This document shows, piece by piece, positions 6,790 through 15,115 of a stretch of DNA of 17,394 bases. The notes beneath the pieces were generated by a model. The model worked only from the letters and a program-made list of their open reading frames with translations, was not told the DNA's origin and made no database searches. Source of the stretch: Flavobacteriales bacterium UBA7690 (GTDB lineage: Bacteria; Bacteroidota; Bacteroidia; Flavobacteriales_F; PHOS-HE28); contig DLGQ01000055.1 of assembly GCA_002482775.1 (NCBI GenBank), forward strand, positions 1 through 17,394, given 5' to 3'. Made by a program: the position numbers and the translations under genes. Each line of letters starts with the position of its first letter. Position 1 is the first letter of the stretch.

Positions 6790-7713
6790 GTGACCTGGGA
6801 CAATGCCTTGACCGACCTGCGGATGCACCTGAAGCTGGAGCGTTCGTTGAGCGACCGCACGGTGGAAGCCTACCTCCGCGACGTGGGAAAGCTGAGGGTG
6901 TTCGCGGGATCCCACACACCGCCGCTGAAGCCCGAGGACATCACCTTGGATGACCTTCAAGCGTTCATCACCTCGGTGGCGAAACAAGGGCTGAGCGCTA
7001 CGAGCCAGGCACGGCTGTTGAGCGCCGTTCGCGGTTTCTACCGCAGTCTGCGCCGCGAGAAGGTGGTGGAGAACGATCCCACCGAGATGATCAAAAGTCC
7101 GCGTCTGGCGCGTAAACTTCCGGTGTTCCTCACCTTCGAGGAGATCAATGCCATGGTGGCCGCCATAGACAGGAGCCGCAAGCTGGCCCACCGCGATGTG
7201 GCCATGATCGAAGCGCTGTACAGCTGTGGACTGCGTGTGAGCGAGCTCTGCGGTCTGCGACGCTCGTGGTTGCATTTCGGCGAAGGGTTCATCCGCGTGG
7301 TGGGCAAAGGCGACAAGGAACGGCTGGTGCCCATCGGCCCCGAAGCCATGCGCTTGATCGGTATCTACATGGACGAAGAGCGCGTGCATCTTCCCCGCCA
7401 AGCGAAAGCCGATGATATCGTTTTCTTGAACGCCCGCGGGGGGCCGTTGAGCCGCATGTCCGTCTTCAACCTGGTGAAGAAACTCGCTGTGGCAGCGGGC
7501 ATCCGCAAGACCATCAGCCCGCACACCTTCCGGCATTCGTTCGCCACGCACCTGGTGGAAGGTGGTGCCGATCTGCGTGCGGTGCAGGAGATGCTCGGCC
7601 ATGCCAGCATCACCACCACGGAGATCTACACGCATTTGGATCGCGAATACCTGCGCAGCAATATCCTGCAGTTCCACCCGCGGACACAGAAAAAGACCGG
7701 GAGCGCCGCTTAA
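6790..7713 (+). CDS. xerD: Site-specific tyrosine recombinase XerD
   Basis: 307 residues from a GTG at 6790. This start puts the catalytic residues at Arg149, Lys173, His245, Arg248, His271 and Tyr280, within one position of those I recall for E. coli XerD, whereas the longer TTG start at 6760 adds ten unconserved residues. The N-terminal SAM-like core-binding domain covers about residues 1-95 (HLKLERSLSDRTVEAYLRDV). The catalytic domain shows SCGLRVSELCGL, VGKGDKERLVP, SPHTFRHSFATHL, LGHASITTTEIYTH. With XerC, the enzyme resolves chromosome dimers at dif near replication termination. A mobile-element integrase is the alternative, but the compact XerD size and the housekeeping neighbour aroQ favour XerD. 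It converges with the next gene, with 38 bases between the stops. Confidence 0.93.
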   Translation: MTWDNALTDLRMHLKLERSLSDRTVEAYLRDVGKLRVFAGSHTPPLKPEDITLDDLQAFITSVAKQGLSATSQARLLSAVRGFYRSLRREKVVENDPTEMIKSPRLARKLPVFLTFEEINAMVAAIDRSRKLAHRDVAMIEALYSCGLRVSELCGLRRSWLHFGEGFIRVVGKGDKERLVPIGPEAMRLIGIYMDEERVHLPRQAKADDIVFLNARGGPLSRMSVFNLVKKLAVAAGIRKTISPHTFRHSFATHLVEGGADLRAVQEMLGHASITTTEIYTHLDREYLRSNILQFHPRTQKKTGSAA

Positions 7714-7751
7714 CGGTCACTTCCGGTCCGGATGGAACATGTTCTAAAGTC

Positions 7752-8492
7752 CTAGAGCACTTGGATGCGCTTGCGGCCGCCGATGTACATGCCGGGTGCG
7801 GGTTGGCCTTTCACTGGGCGCCCCAGCACATCCACGTAGGTCCCGGACTCCTCCAGCGAACGTTGGAAATTCTCGGGGATGCCGACTTGCGTATTGCATG
7901 GACTGGTGACTATGCGCATGGCATCAAGCTGCCAGTTGCCCTCATCACTTCCTTGGTAGGCTTGCATGCGGAGTATGAAGCCGCGGAAATTCGTGCCTTG
8001 CGTGGTCTCCAAACACCCTAGATCGGTGAACACGGCTTCTTCGTAGGTCTGTGTCACGTCAAGGTCGCCGATGACGGTTGGCACTTGCGTGGCGTCGTTG
8101 CTGTATTGCACCCGCAACCGTTGGGGGCCATCCGCACTGCGGCGGTGACGGATGATGATGCTATCGATCTTCACATCTTCCAACGTGGCGGTAGAAACGC
8201 CGACATAGATGTTGGGATCCACATCGATGGGCCACGACGTGGTGTAGACCGCGTTGTTGGCCGTGGTGATGGGGTGTGGGCACACATCCATCCCTACCCA
8301 GAGCACGCTGGTGCCGAAGAAATTGGCGGGGACATCACCCGGCAGGTTGCACGCCGAACATCCGTTGGAACAGTTCAGGTTATCCATACAAGGGATGTTC
8401 AACCACTGGTAGTCCAGCGTTTGAGCCTTTGAAGGAGAGCTTATGAACAGCGCCAACACGATGATCGGAGAGATGATTTGAGAGCGTAGCAT
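7752..8492 (-). CDS. Small secreted protein with short T9SS-like C-terminus
   Basis: 246 residues of unknown function. The signal peptide is clear (MLRSQIISPIIVLALFIS, then SPSKAQ). A Cys-dense stretch near the mature N-terminus (CMDNLNCSNGCSACNLPGD) is followed by a beta-rich domain (about 55-205: VDPNIYVGVSTATLEDVKID, RLRVQYSNDATQ, GFILRMQAYQG, WQLDAMRIVTSPC). The last 30 or so residues (TYVDVLGRPVKG, then PGMYIGGRKRIQVL) match only the end of a type A T9SS sorting domain; the usual preceding YPNP segment is replaced by a short GIPENFQRSLEESG linker. It is therefore either a minimal sorting signal or a degraded one. It begins 86 bases downstream of the kinase-like gene on the same strand. 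Confidence 0.82.
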   Translation of the reverse strand: MLRSQIISPIIVLALFISSPSKAQTLDYQWLNIPCMDNLNCSNGCSACNLPGDVPANFFGTSVLWVGMDVCPHPITTANNAVYTTSWPIDVDPNIYVGVSTATLEDVKIDSIIIRHRRSADGPQRLRVQYSNDATQVPTVIGDLDVTQTYEEAVFTDLGCLETTQGTNFRGFILRMQAYQGSDEGNWQLDAMRIVTSPCNTQVGIPENFQRSLEESGTYVDVLGRPVKGQPAPGMYIGGRKRIQVL

Positions 8493-8578
8493 TCAGCTTG
8501 GTTGACCGAGCGCAGTTGCCCGTTCGTGGCGCTGATACGCGGCTCGTCGACGAAAGGTTCAGGTCCATCGCCTCTAAC

Positions 8579-9631
8579 CTAGTGTCGATGTAACAAAGCC
8601 TCCATGTGCCGCTCCAACAATTCGCCCATGGAGGAGCAGAGCGCCAAGGCTGGGTCGTGGTGATGGTGGCTGAGTTCCCGGGCGAGCTCGGCGGTGTGCT
8701 CCGGGGAGGAGATCGGATCGTGGCGCATCACCTTCAACAACAGGTCCAGCTGATCCTTGGCCAGTTTCTGGCGTTTGCGCAACAAGGCCCGCTCTTCGGT
8801 ACGGTATTGCTCGGCGGTTTCCATGGAGATGACCTGCTGGGCGAAACGGACGTACGGTAGGTTCTCCTTGTAGAACTGGGGCAGGTAGATGCGCGCACGA
8901 CCCTCGTACGACTGCTGGTCGAAATCGATACTGCGCAACCGGTACTGCACTTGGTCCAGGTCGTGGATCACATCCACCACGAAGTTGTAGGCCCGCATAT
9001 CGCCGAGCAGGCGCACGAAACAGCGTTCGTTGAATTTGACGAATTCCTTGCTGAGCCGCACCGCATGGCTATCACCACCGTAGCGCGCCGGGTCGGCGAT
9101 GAACGTATCGCCGGGGACGCCGATGATGTGCTCTTCCACGAGGGTTCCCGCATGGTAGCTGTAATTGATCCGGTTGGGCGATAGCAGGTGCTCCAGTTCC
9201 AACCCGTACACACGGCTGGCATCGGCGCGCTTGATGTAGTAGTAGTCGTGGTTGTCGTTGATCTGGTTGAGGATCTTGATGCGGAACGGCTGCGAGTTAC
9301 CGTAGGCACAGAAATCGATGCTGGCCACGCGGAGGTGCTCGATGTGCTTGCCATCGGCGATCAGGAGCTGGTAGGTCTCCACGAGTTGTTCGTGCAACGC
9401 CTCGATCTCGCCGTGCCTGTACAAGGCCGTGTTCCAGAGCGTGTGGGAGCCTTTGGCATCCATCACCGGCATCAGGCCCTCGTAACGCCGCAGGTCTTGA
9501 TAGGACAAGGGAAGGCGCACCTGCCTCCCATGAGCGGAGAGGTATTCGCGCAACGGACCACCCACCGGATAGAACGGCTTTCGTAAACCCATCTCGTTGA
9601 GCGGGCCTTCTTCCAAGGGTCCGAAGTCCAT
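8579..9631 (-). CDS. Uncharacterised cytosolic protein with kinase-like motifs
   Basis: 350 residues, no signal peptide or membrane segment. I do not recognise a named family. Motifs follow the order of a protein-kinase-like fold: YYYIKRAD (Lys134, candidate ATP lysine), GLELEHLL (Glu145/Glu147, candidate helix-C partner), LVEEHIIGVPGD (164-175, hinge-like), LLGDMRAYNFVVD (208-220: Asp211 and Asn216, five apart as in HRDxxxxN or HGDxxxxN loops), and RLRSIDFDQQ (231-240: Asp236, candidate metal ligand). No clear glycine-rich loop is seen. The C-terminal third is charged and helical (about 268-350), with an HHHH run at 322-325. It starts two bases after the stop of the secreted peptidase gene, so the two are almost certainly one transcript. 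The kinase idea is inference; an ATP-grasp-like or non-enzymatic protein remains possible. Confidence 0.85.
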   Translation of the reverse strand: MDFGPLEEGPLNEMGLRKPFYPVGGPLREYLSAHGRQVRLPLSYQDLRRYEGLMPVMDAKGSHTLWNTALYRHGEIEALHEQLVETYQLLIADGKHIEHLRVASIDFCAYGNSQPFRIKILNQINDNHDYYYIKRADASRVYGLELEHLLSPNRINYSYHAGTLVEEHIIGVPGDTFIADPARYGGDSHAVRLSKEFVKFNERCFVRLLGDMRAYNFVVDVIHDLDQVQYRLRSIDFDQQSYEGRARIYLPQFYKENLPYVRFAQQVISMETAEQYRTEERALLRKRQKLAKDQLDLLLKVMRHDPISSPEHTAELARELSHHHHDPALALCSSMGELLERHMEALLHRH

Positions 9632-9633
9632 GA

Positions 9634-12075
9634 TCAGCGGACCACTTCGAAGCGACGATCCACTACCAAGGTGCCGTGCGCCTCGCTCACACGCAGAACG
9701 TATGATCCTGGGGCAAGACGCGAAACATCGAGCACTTGGCGGAACGTGCCCGCTGCCATGGCGATGTCGCGTTGCACGATGCGACCATCAGCCCCGATGA
9801 TGTCCCAGACCAACTTGGCCGCACCATCGAACTCGCCACTGGCCACCAATTGGTCGTTTGCCGGCACAGGTGCTAGGCCGATCTGCAACGGCAGTTCCGC
9901 ATGCTCTCCGATGCCTATGAATTCATTGGAACGGCCGAAGGCATATTGTCCCTTCAACAGAACATCGATCGCGATGGAACCGCTGCCGTTGGTGGAGTTG
10001 CCCATGGAGATGGTCTGGTCCGGGTGGACGGTCCATTCATCTTGCGCTGTTGCGCGGTAGAGTACCACGAGCCCTTGTTCAACACCATCCACCTGGTCGT
10101 AGTCGAAATCATTCTCCGTTTCGCCGTTGTAGTAGATGCGGGCGTTCAGCTGTGTTCCTTCGGGCCAGAGACCATCCACGTTCCAGTAGTGCGTGTTGCT
10201 GATGGATCCCACATCGGCAGAAAGGGGCGCTTGATCGGCACCGGACCAGATGTGTTCGATGCGGACCAAGGCGGTATCCACCACGGTGTTGGCGTAAAGC
10301 CTGAAGTCCACCCACGGCAATACGCTGGGGATGGTACTGCCCGGATAGACTTCGATCTCGTAGTCCATCCGCGCTTGGTTCAACCGGTTGCCGCGATCGA
10401 TCACCGTCATCACCGGCCGAAAGGGTACTTGGAACTCCAGCGTAGTGCTGAGGCCGCTCGCCGAGACCAGGTGCTGATCCGTTGTTCCGTCAGCAGCGAC
10501 GAAGGTGATGTCCAATGGAACCTCTTCGTGCAGTACCGTGGCACCACGTAGCTTCTGCCCAACTTCAACGATCACATCCCACTGAGCACCGTTGTTCTGG
10601 GCATCCATGCCGCGCACTTCGAACACTGCGAACCCGGGCGCGAAGACCCATGCATCGAAGAAGGGATCCAGATCAAGCCCCGAATGTTGTTCCAGCGCAT
10701 CCCGGAAACCAGCGGAGGTCATGTTCCCATTGCCCAAGGTCTGTTGCACACCGGTCATGGCTTGTTTGAAGAGCTCATCGCCCATGTATCCGCGCAGGTT
10801 GTGCATCACCGAAGCACCCTTTTTGTAGGTGTGCGTGCCGTAGATCACGGGATCGGGCATGGGCGACATCGGTTGGAAACCATCATCGTCCCGGTGCGCT
10901 GTGCGTAAGACCAGCAGGTGATTGTCCTTCACCGTCCTGATGAATTCTTCGCGCCCGTAGATCCATTCATCCACCAGGTGGCCACTGTATTCAGCTGGTC
11001 CCTCTTTCAACCACATGTCGTTGTGGATGTGCGGTGTTACATGATCGCCCCACCAATGGTGGCCCAGCTCGTGGGTGAACAACTGCCGGTTCTCCGGGAC
11101 GGCCTGGCTGGTCATGAACTCCGGATAGGCGATGTTGGTCGCGATCTCCAGAGCACCATCGGTGGTGAGCACGTAGCCCACGCGATCGTACGGGTAGGGC
11201 CCGAACCAGTGTTCGCATACATCGATCGCCGCGCCGAGCTGGCCGAACTTGTCCACCATGTCTTCCAGTTCGGAGGCCTTCGCGCTAAGCCGAACCGGAA
11301 TGTCGCCATTGATGCCGGTATGCACGTATTCGCTATCCACGTAGGCCGATACCGCAACGGCACTGATGTGCGTGGGGATCTCCTGAGGTAGGTTGAACGA
11401 CCGCAGCACGGTATCGCCACCCAATTGGATCTCGCCAAGGAATTCGCCCTGTCCACGCAAGCGGTTGAGCCCCTTGCTCTTCACATGGTACGTGTAGGTG
11501 GCGCGCTCCACGAAACTATCGAAGCATGGGTACCACACCTTGCCGAAGTTGGGCGGAATGGTGCTGAGACCGATGCCCAGGTTGTACATGTAACCAACTT
11601 CGTAATAGAAGCCGCCCCACTCCGGATCGCGGTGCGGTGTGCCATGATAGTACACGGTGAGCGCGCGTTCTTCGCCAACAGCACCGGCCGCTCCCAGTTG
11701 AACATCCAAGAAGGCGCCGTCGTGCGTGAAGGCGAGCGGTCCGTTGGCATCGTTCACCGAATCAACCGTGAGCTGGTAGAGGTCGAACCGGATATGGGTC
11801 TGATCGGCGAGGCGCGGCGCGAATCTCACTTCGGTGACCGCCTTGAACGCACTGGCTTGGTACGTGGTGAGATCTAGTGAGATGTCGTAGTGCAGGATGT
11901 CGAAAGTGTCGCTGCGGGCGATGGTCTCGTCGATCTGCTCACGCGCGCCGGAACCGTACTGCAACGGGCCGGGTAAGTTTCGGAAGTAGTGGCACCCGAA
12001 TGCATGCGGTTGTGCGTGGGCTGCAATGCAGAGGGAAGCAGCAAGTAGGGCAAGCGTAGTACGGAAGTGATCCAT
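9634..12075 (-). CDS. Secreted M1-family zinc metallopeptidase with T9SS-like C-terminus
   Basis: 813 residues. Signal peptide MDHFRTTLALLAASLCIAA, then HAQ. The N-terminal beta domain (about 50-230) includes FDILHYDISLDL, typical of M1 enzymes. The catalytic domain has HELGHHWWG: zinc ligands His335 and His339, general base Glu336, and the third ligand Glu358 in WLKEG, giving the exact HExxH-18-E spacing. Tyr417 in HTYKKGASVMH fits the transition-state tyrosine. The exopeptidase motif GxMEN is altered to GALEI (307-311), keeping the Glu that binds the substrate amino group. Residues from about 740 form a T9SS-type sorting domain (APVPANDQL, LVWDIIGADGRIV, LAPGSYVLRVSE). It probably trims peptides outside the cell. 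A weak -7 element (TAGTTTCG on minus, 12098-12105) precedes it. Confidence 0.93.
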   Translation of the reverse strand: MDHFRTTLALLAASLCIAAHAQPHAFGCHYFRNLPGPLQYGSGAREQIDETIARSDTFDILHYDISLDLTTYQASAFKAVTEVRFAPRLADQTHIRFDLYQLTVDSVNDANGPLAFTHDGAFLDVQLGAAGAVGEERALTVYYHGTPHRDPEWGGFYYEVGYMYNLGIGLSTIPPNFGKVWYPCFDSFVERATYTYHVKSKGLNRLRGQGEFLGEIQLGGDTVLRSFNLPQEIPTHISAVAVSAYVDSEYVHTGINGDIPVRLSAKASELEDMVDKFGQLGAAIDVCEHWFGPYPYDRVGYVLTTDGALEIATNIAYPEFMTSQAVPENRQLFTHELGHHWWGDHVTPHIHNDMWLKEGPAEYSGHLVDEWIYGREEFIRTVKDNHLLVLRTAHRDDDGFQPMSPMPDPVIYGTHTYKKGASVMHNLRGYMGDELFKQAMTGVQQTLGNGNMTSAGFRDALEQHSGLDLDPFFDAWVFAPGFAVFEVRGMDAQNNGAQWDVIVEVGQKLRGATVLHEEVPLDITFVAADGTTDQHLVSASGLSTTLEFQVPFRPVMTVIDRGNRLNQARMDYEIEVYPGSTIPSVLPWVDFRLYANTVVDTALVRIEHIWSGADQAPLSADVGSISNTHYWNVDGLWPEGTQLNARIYYNGETENDFDYDQVDGVEQGLVVLYRATAQDEWTVHPDQTISMGNSTNGSGSIAIDVLLKGQYAFGRSNEFIGIGEHAELPLQIGLAPVPANDQLVASGEFDGAAKLVWDIIGADGRIVQRDIAMAAGTFRQVLDVSRLAPGSYVLRVSEAHGTLVVDRRFEVVR

Positions 12076-12155
12076 GTTCTGACCGATAGGTACAGGCCGA
12101 AACTAAGCCTTCCGTCGCGCTTTCCATTGCCCACCGAGGGGCCAGCCGAGGAAGG

Positions 12156-12836
12156 TCAGAAGCGCCCCACCTTCACCGTTACGCCAGCGTTGAAACCACG
12201 CAATGCATCTTTCGGCGTTTCCGGCAGATCGATGTCCGTGGTGTAACGGTACGATGCTCCCACGCCCAGCCGCACGAGCTTGATGATGTTGACCTCCAGT
12301 TCGATGCCGGGCTCCACCACGAAGAACGCTTGGTAGTCGTCCCGGTACTGGAAGTGATCGTAGTCGTCGTGGCCGTAGGTGCGGGCATAGGTCTGGTAGC
12401 CACAGCCGCCCGCACCGATGATGATGGGCAGGCTGATGTGTACGGGGCTCATCGGCGCGATGATGGGTTCGATGAGCAGGCCGCCGTAGCCCATTCGGAA
12501 CTGGCTGCCACGCCGCAGGCTGTCGCCGAACGCGATCCGGTATGCATCGTAGTTCTTGTTGGGCAGATCGGTGACCAAGCCATGACCAGCGAGGCCGATG
12601 GTGATGCCATGATCGATGAGCCAGCCGCCACGCCCACCGACGAGCAAGCCTTCGCGGCCCATGATGGTGGTGAAGTGCGTGCTAGGGCCGCCCCAGCCGC
12701 TATGGTCCATCTCTTGGTCTTTTCCGAAGAGGGTGCGTGGGGTGCGGTCGGTGTCCTGGCCGTGGGTGGCCGAAGTGCAGGCGGCGATCACAAGCGCCAA
12801 GGACGCGCCGCGCAGAAGGGTGGGGATCTTGTTCAT
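12156..12836 (-). CDS. Probable outer-membrane beta-barrel protein
   Basis: 226 residues from the ATG at 12836 (MNKIPTLLRGASLALVIAAC); an upstream ATG at 12860 would put eight extra basic residues before the signal. The signal ends either at a lipobox-like IAAC (Cys20) or further on at THGQ; the second fits a barrel better. The mature part alternates Gly/aromatic strands (GLLVGGRGGWLIDHGITIGL, FRMGYGGLLIEPI, VHISLPIIIGAGG, AFFVVEPGIELEVNIIKLV, RLGVGASYRYTTDI) and ends in FNAGVTVKVGRF, with the C-terminal Phe expected of barrels inserted by the BAM machinery. An Asp/Tyr/His-rich loop (YGHDDYDHFQYRDDY) could face outside. Function unknown. It is separated from the upstream gene by a terminator and lies 80 bases upstream of the peptidase gene. 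Confidence 0.8.
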   Translation of the reverse strand: MNKIPTLLRGASLALVIAACTSATHGQDTDRTPRTLFGKDQEMDHSGWGGPSTHFTTIMGREGLLVGGRGGWLIDHGITIGLAGHGLVTDLPNKNYDAYRIAFGDSLRRGSQFRMGYGGLLIEPIIAPMSPVHISLPIIIGAGGCGYQTYARTYGHDDYDHFQYRDDYQAFFVVEPGIELEVNIIKLVRLGVGASYRYTTDIDLPETPKDALRGFNAGVTVKVGRF

Positions 12837-12881
12837 GCCCCTATGACAACGACCCTTCACTTCACCCCTATTCCTGGAGCG

Positions 12882-12913
12882 AAAAAAGCCGGGCCATGGG
12901 GAGATGGCCCGGC
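12882..12913 (-). terminator. Strong intrinsic terminator of the FG-GAP gene
   Basis: A perfect 10-bp stem, GCCGGGCCAT/ATGGCCCGGC (12888-12897 and 12904-12913), has a 6-base loop and is followed on the minus strand by six T (12882-12887). It lies 20 bases past the stop of the FG-GAP gene and would isolate it from the beta-barrel gene. Confidence 0.88.
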
Positions 12914-12932
12914 TTCACACACCAAAAAAGCC

Positions 12933-14921
12933 TCACTCCTTGCGGAAGCGAAGCTCTTCCGGTATGCCGTTCACAACGACGCGGGCGGTGTAAAGTCCGG
13001 GCTGTAAGGAGGCGACCGGTAGTGATCCATCGAGGAACGGAACCGAGGAGATAACGCGTCCAGCAAGGTCGGTGAGGCGCACAGCTGTTGAGGCATCGAT
13101 GGTCGCGCCTTTGATCCACAGGCGATCGGCGGCAGGGTTCGGGAAGGCTACCAAGGAGGGGCGCGTGATCACGTTGGCCACTGAAGTGCTGATGGGTTCG
13201 GTGATGTGCAGCACCTGATCAGCGGCCACATCTTCCAATATTTGAATGATCCCAGAAGGCCAACGCACGGTGATACGGTCGATCAGTTCGTGTTCGCCTA
13301 GGCCGAAATGCGGCATGATGCTGCTCATGTAGCGGAACCCATCGCCGCTGCGCACCTCGCGGATCTGCTGGCCGGTGCCGTGCTCCACCGTGATGCGGGC
13401 GCCGATGCCTTCGGAATTGCTCAGCGTGCCATGCAGGGCCACACGAAGCCAATGGTTGCCGTTGGGTACGCCGAACTGCAGTCCGTATTGCCCCAACACG
13501 TCCAAGGATCCATCACCGTTCAGATCACCCACACCACCGATCCCGGGCGAATACGTATTGAGTGCAAAACGCATCTCGCCGAGGTTGATCATGATGGTCC
13601 CGCCACCCACGATATCCAACAGCCCATCATTGTTGAAGTCGTGTGTTACCCATTCAATGCTCTGCATCAGGAAACGGTCCAGGCCGGAATCCTCCGTGAC
13701 GTTGGTGAACACCCCTGCCCCATCGTTGCGCATCAACCTGTGGTCGGGGAAATCACTTCCACCAACAAGGGCATCCATGTCGCCATCGTTATCGAAGTCG
13801 CCCCACGCACTGCTCCAACTCTGGTGGTAGTCGAACGGACCCAACGGCCCGGTGACCTGCGCGAACTGGCTGTTGCCATCGTTCCGCATCAGGATATCGT
13901 TCGGGTCGCAACCACATTTGGCCACGTACAGGTCCATGTCGCCATCATTGTCATAGTCCACCCAAATGGAGCCGTAGTTGCCACAGGAATTGCCCAACGA
14001 GCCTTGGTTGAACGTGAAGAACCCATCGCCATTGTTCAGGTAGAACACGTTCGGGGCCACATCATGGCAAACGAATGCATCCAAGTGCCCATCGTTGTTG
14101 ATGTCCACCATGTTGGAGCGTTGGCTGAAGACATACTCGGGGCCGGAACGCTCCAAGAATCCTGCTCCATCATCGGTCGCGAACATGAACGACACACCAT
14201 AACCGCCACCATACATAAGGTCCTTGAACCCATTGCCATCCAGGTCGCCGGCGCAGAGGCTCCACGAAGCTGGGTAGTCGGCATAGTCCGTTGGGATGGC
14301 TACGGGCGCGAACCCACCTTCCGCTTGTTGGTAGTGGATGTTCACCAAGGTCTGTGTCACGGCCACGGCATCATCCAGCCCATCATTGTCCATGTCCACG
14401 ATGGCCAGTGGGTTGCCTTGCAGGTTGAGGAAACTCGGTGTGAACTGACAATAGTTCTCGCCGTTCGAGATCGGATAGAACGTCTCTTCTATCTGGAACG
14501 AGAACGGGGCACTGCTCCAGCGATCGTCGAAAACGATGTAGTAGGAGGATCCCGTCATGGCCTCGAACGATGCACGCGAAGTGCCATTGAAGCCACCGTT
14601 GTCGTTGCCGACGATACAGGTGAGGGCACTGCAAGCGCCGGTATACACGTGGAACCGAGTGTCCACCTGGGGGAAGCCTTGCACATCGGTTGTAAGCTGA
14701 ACGATCGTATCAGCAGAAGCGGTATAGGCATACCAGACCGCGAATGTCGCAGGCCCTTGATCGTTCGCTGCGCACCGTGGCGCGTTGGGCAATTCCCCAT
14801 CGAAAACGTCTACGGCATGTATCCCGGCTTGCACCGGCAGCGCCGTGGAACACGTTTGCTGCGCTGCGAGCGGAAAAGAGAATGCAAGACCGAGCGGAAG
14901 AACAATGTAGCGTTGATGCAT
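12933..14921 (-). CDS. Secreted FG-GAP/VCBS repeat protein with ASPIC/UnbV domain and T9SS sorting domain
   Basis: 662 residues from the ATG at 14921 (MHQRYIVLPLGLAFSFPLAA, then QQTC), which begins exactly at a signal peptide; a longer frame from 14984 adds 21 unconvincing residues. Residues about 22-160 form a beta-sandwich of the pre-peptidase type (TFAVWYAYTASAD, DTRFHVYTGACSAL, YYIVFDDRW). Seven calcium-binding FG-GAP loops follow (about 170-470): DMDNDGLDD, DLDGNGFKD, DINNDGHLD, DYDNDGDMD, DFDNDGDMD, DFNNDGLLD, DLNGDGSLD, suggesting a seven-bladed integrin-like propeller. Residues about 485-574 match ASPIC/UnbV (NHWLRVALHG, GIGARITVEHG, RSGDGFRYMSS, ITVRWPSG). Residues about 590-662 are a T9SS sorting domain (AFPNPAADRLWIKG, LTDLAGRVIS, LQPGLYTARVVVNG). 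The architecture fits a surface adhesion or binding protein; no catalytic residues are seen. Confidence 0.93.
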   Translation of the reverse strand: MHQRYIVLPLGLAFSFPLAAQQTCSTALPVQAGIHAVDVFDGELPNAPRCAANDQGPATFAVWYAYTASADTIVQLTTDVQGFPQVDTRFHVYTGACSALTCIVGNDNGGFNGTSRASFEAMTGSSYYIVFDDRWSSAPFSFQIEETFYPISNGENYCQFTPSFLNLQGNPLAIVDMDNDGLDDAVAVTQTLVNIHYQQAEGGFAPVAIPTDYADYPASWSLCAGDLDGNGFKDLMYGGGYGVSFMFATDDGAGFLERSGPEYVFSQRSNMVDINNDGHLDAFVCHDVAPNVFYLNNGDGFFTFNQGSLGNSCGNYGSIWVDYDNDGDMDLYVAKCGCDPNDILMRNDGNSQFAQVTGPLGPFDYHQSWSSAWGDFDNDGDMDALVGGSDFPDHRLMRNDGAGVFTNVTEDSGLDRFLMQSIEWVTHDFNNDGLLDIVGGGTIMINLGEMRFALNTYSPGIGGVGDLNGDGSLDVLGQYGLQFGVPNGNHWLRVALHGTLSNSEGIGARITVEHGTGQQIREVRSGDGFRYMSSIMPHFGLGEHELIDRITVRWPSGIIQILEDVAADQVLHITEPISTSVANVITRPSLVAFPNPAADRLWIKGATIDASTAVRLTDLAGRVISSVPFLDGSLPVASLQPGLYTARVVVNGIPEELRFRKE

Positions 14922-15115
14922 GCGGTGGGTGGTTGAAGTGCTGACGGACTTCCTGCGGATCACGTTGCCCGTGGATACTTGCATGAAGCCCTGTCGGCGG
15001 TCACATTCCCCTCCTGATCCACCACTGGATCGAACTACGCGTAAGAAACCAACCTTTGTGATGACCTTTCGTTCAAGGCTTCGTCTACAAAGCGTACCCC
15101 CACTCCAGCTCCATC

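Noticed and set aside
6484..7677. Long minus-strand open frame (397 codons) opposite xerD and running into aroQ out of frame
   Set aside because: xerD has all six catalytic residues at the expected positions and aroQ has its full active site. This frame only reads their complements.
1..7713. Prophage suggested by a tail-fibre-type S74 protein and a tyrosine recombinase
   Set aside because: No capsid, terminase, portal, lysis or repressor genes are present. The S74 protein has a signal peptide, and the recombinase fits XerD in size and lies beside aroQ.
7695..7744. Possible bidirectional terminator between xerD and the next gene (GACCG/CGGTC around the stop codon, GACCGG/CCGGTC, and the palindrome GAACATGTTC)
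   Set aside because: The stems are short with long loops, compete with one another, and no T-run follows in either direction. The resemblance to the hairpins at 2110 and 3151 is only five bases of stem.
13308..14936. Long plus-strand open frame (542 codons) opposite the FG-GAP gene
   Set aside because: The opposite strand carries a signal peptide, seven calcium loops, an ASPIC domain and a T9SS tail in order. The plus-strand product is a Val/Ile/His-rich string with no family features, a typical shadow in GC-rich DNA.
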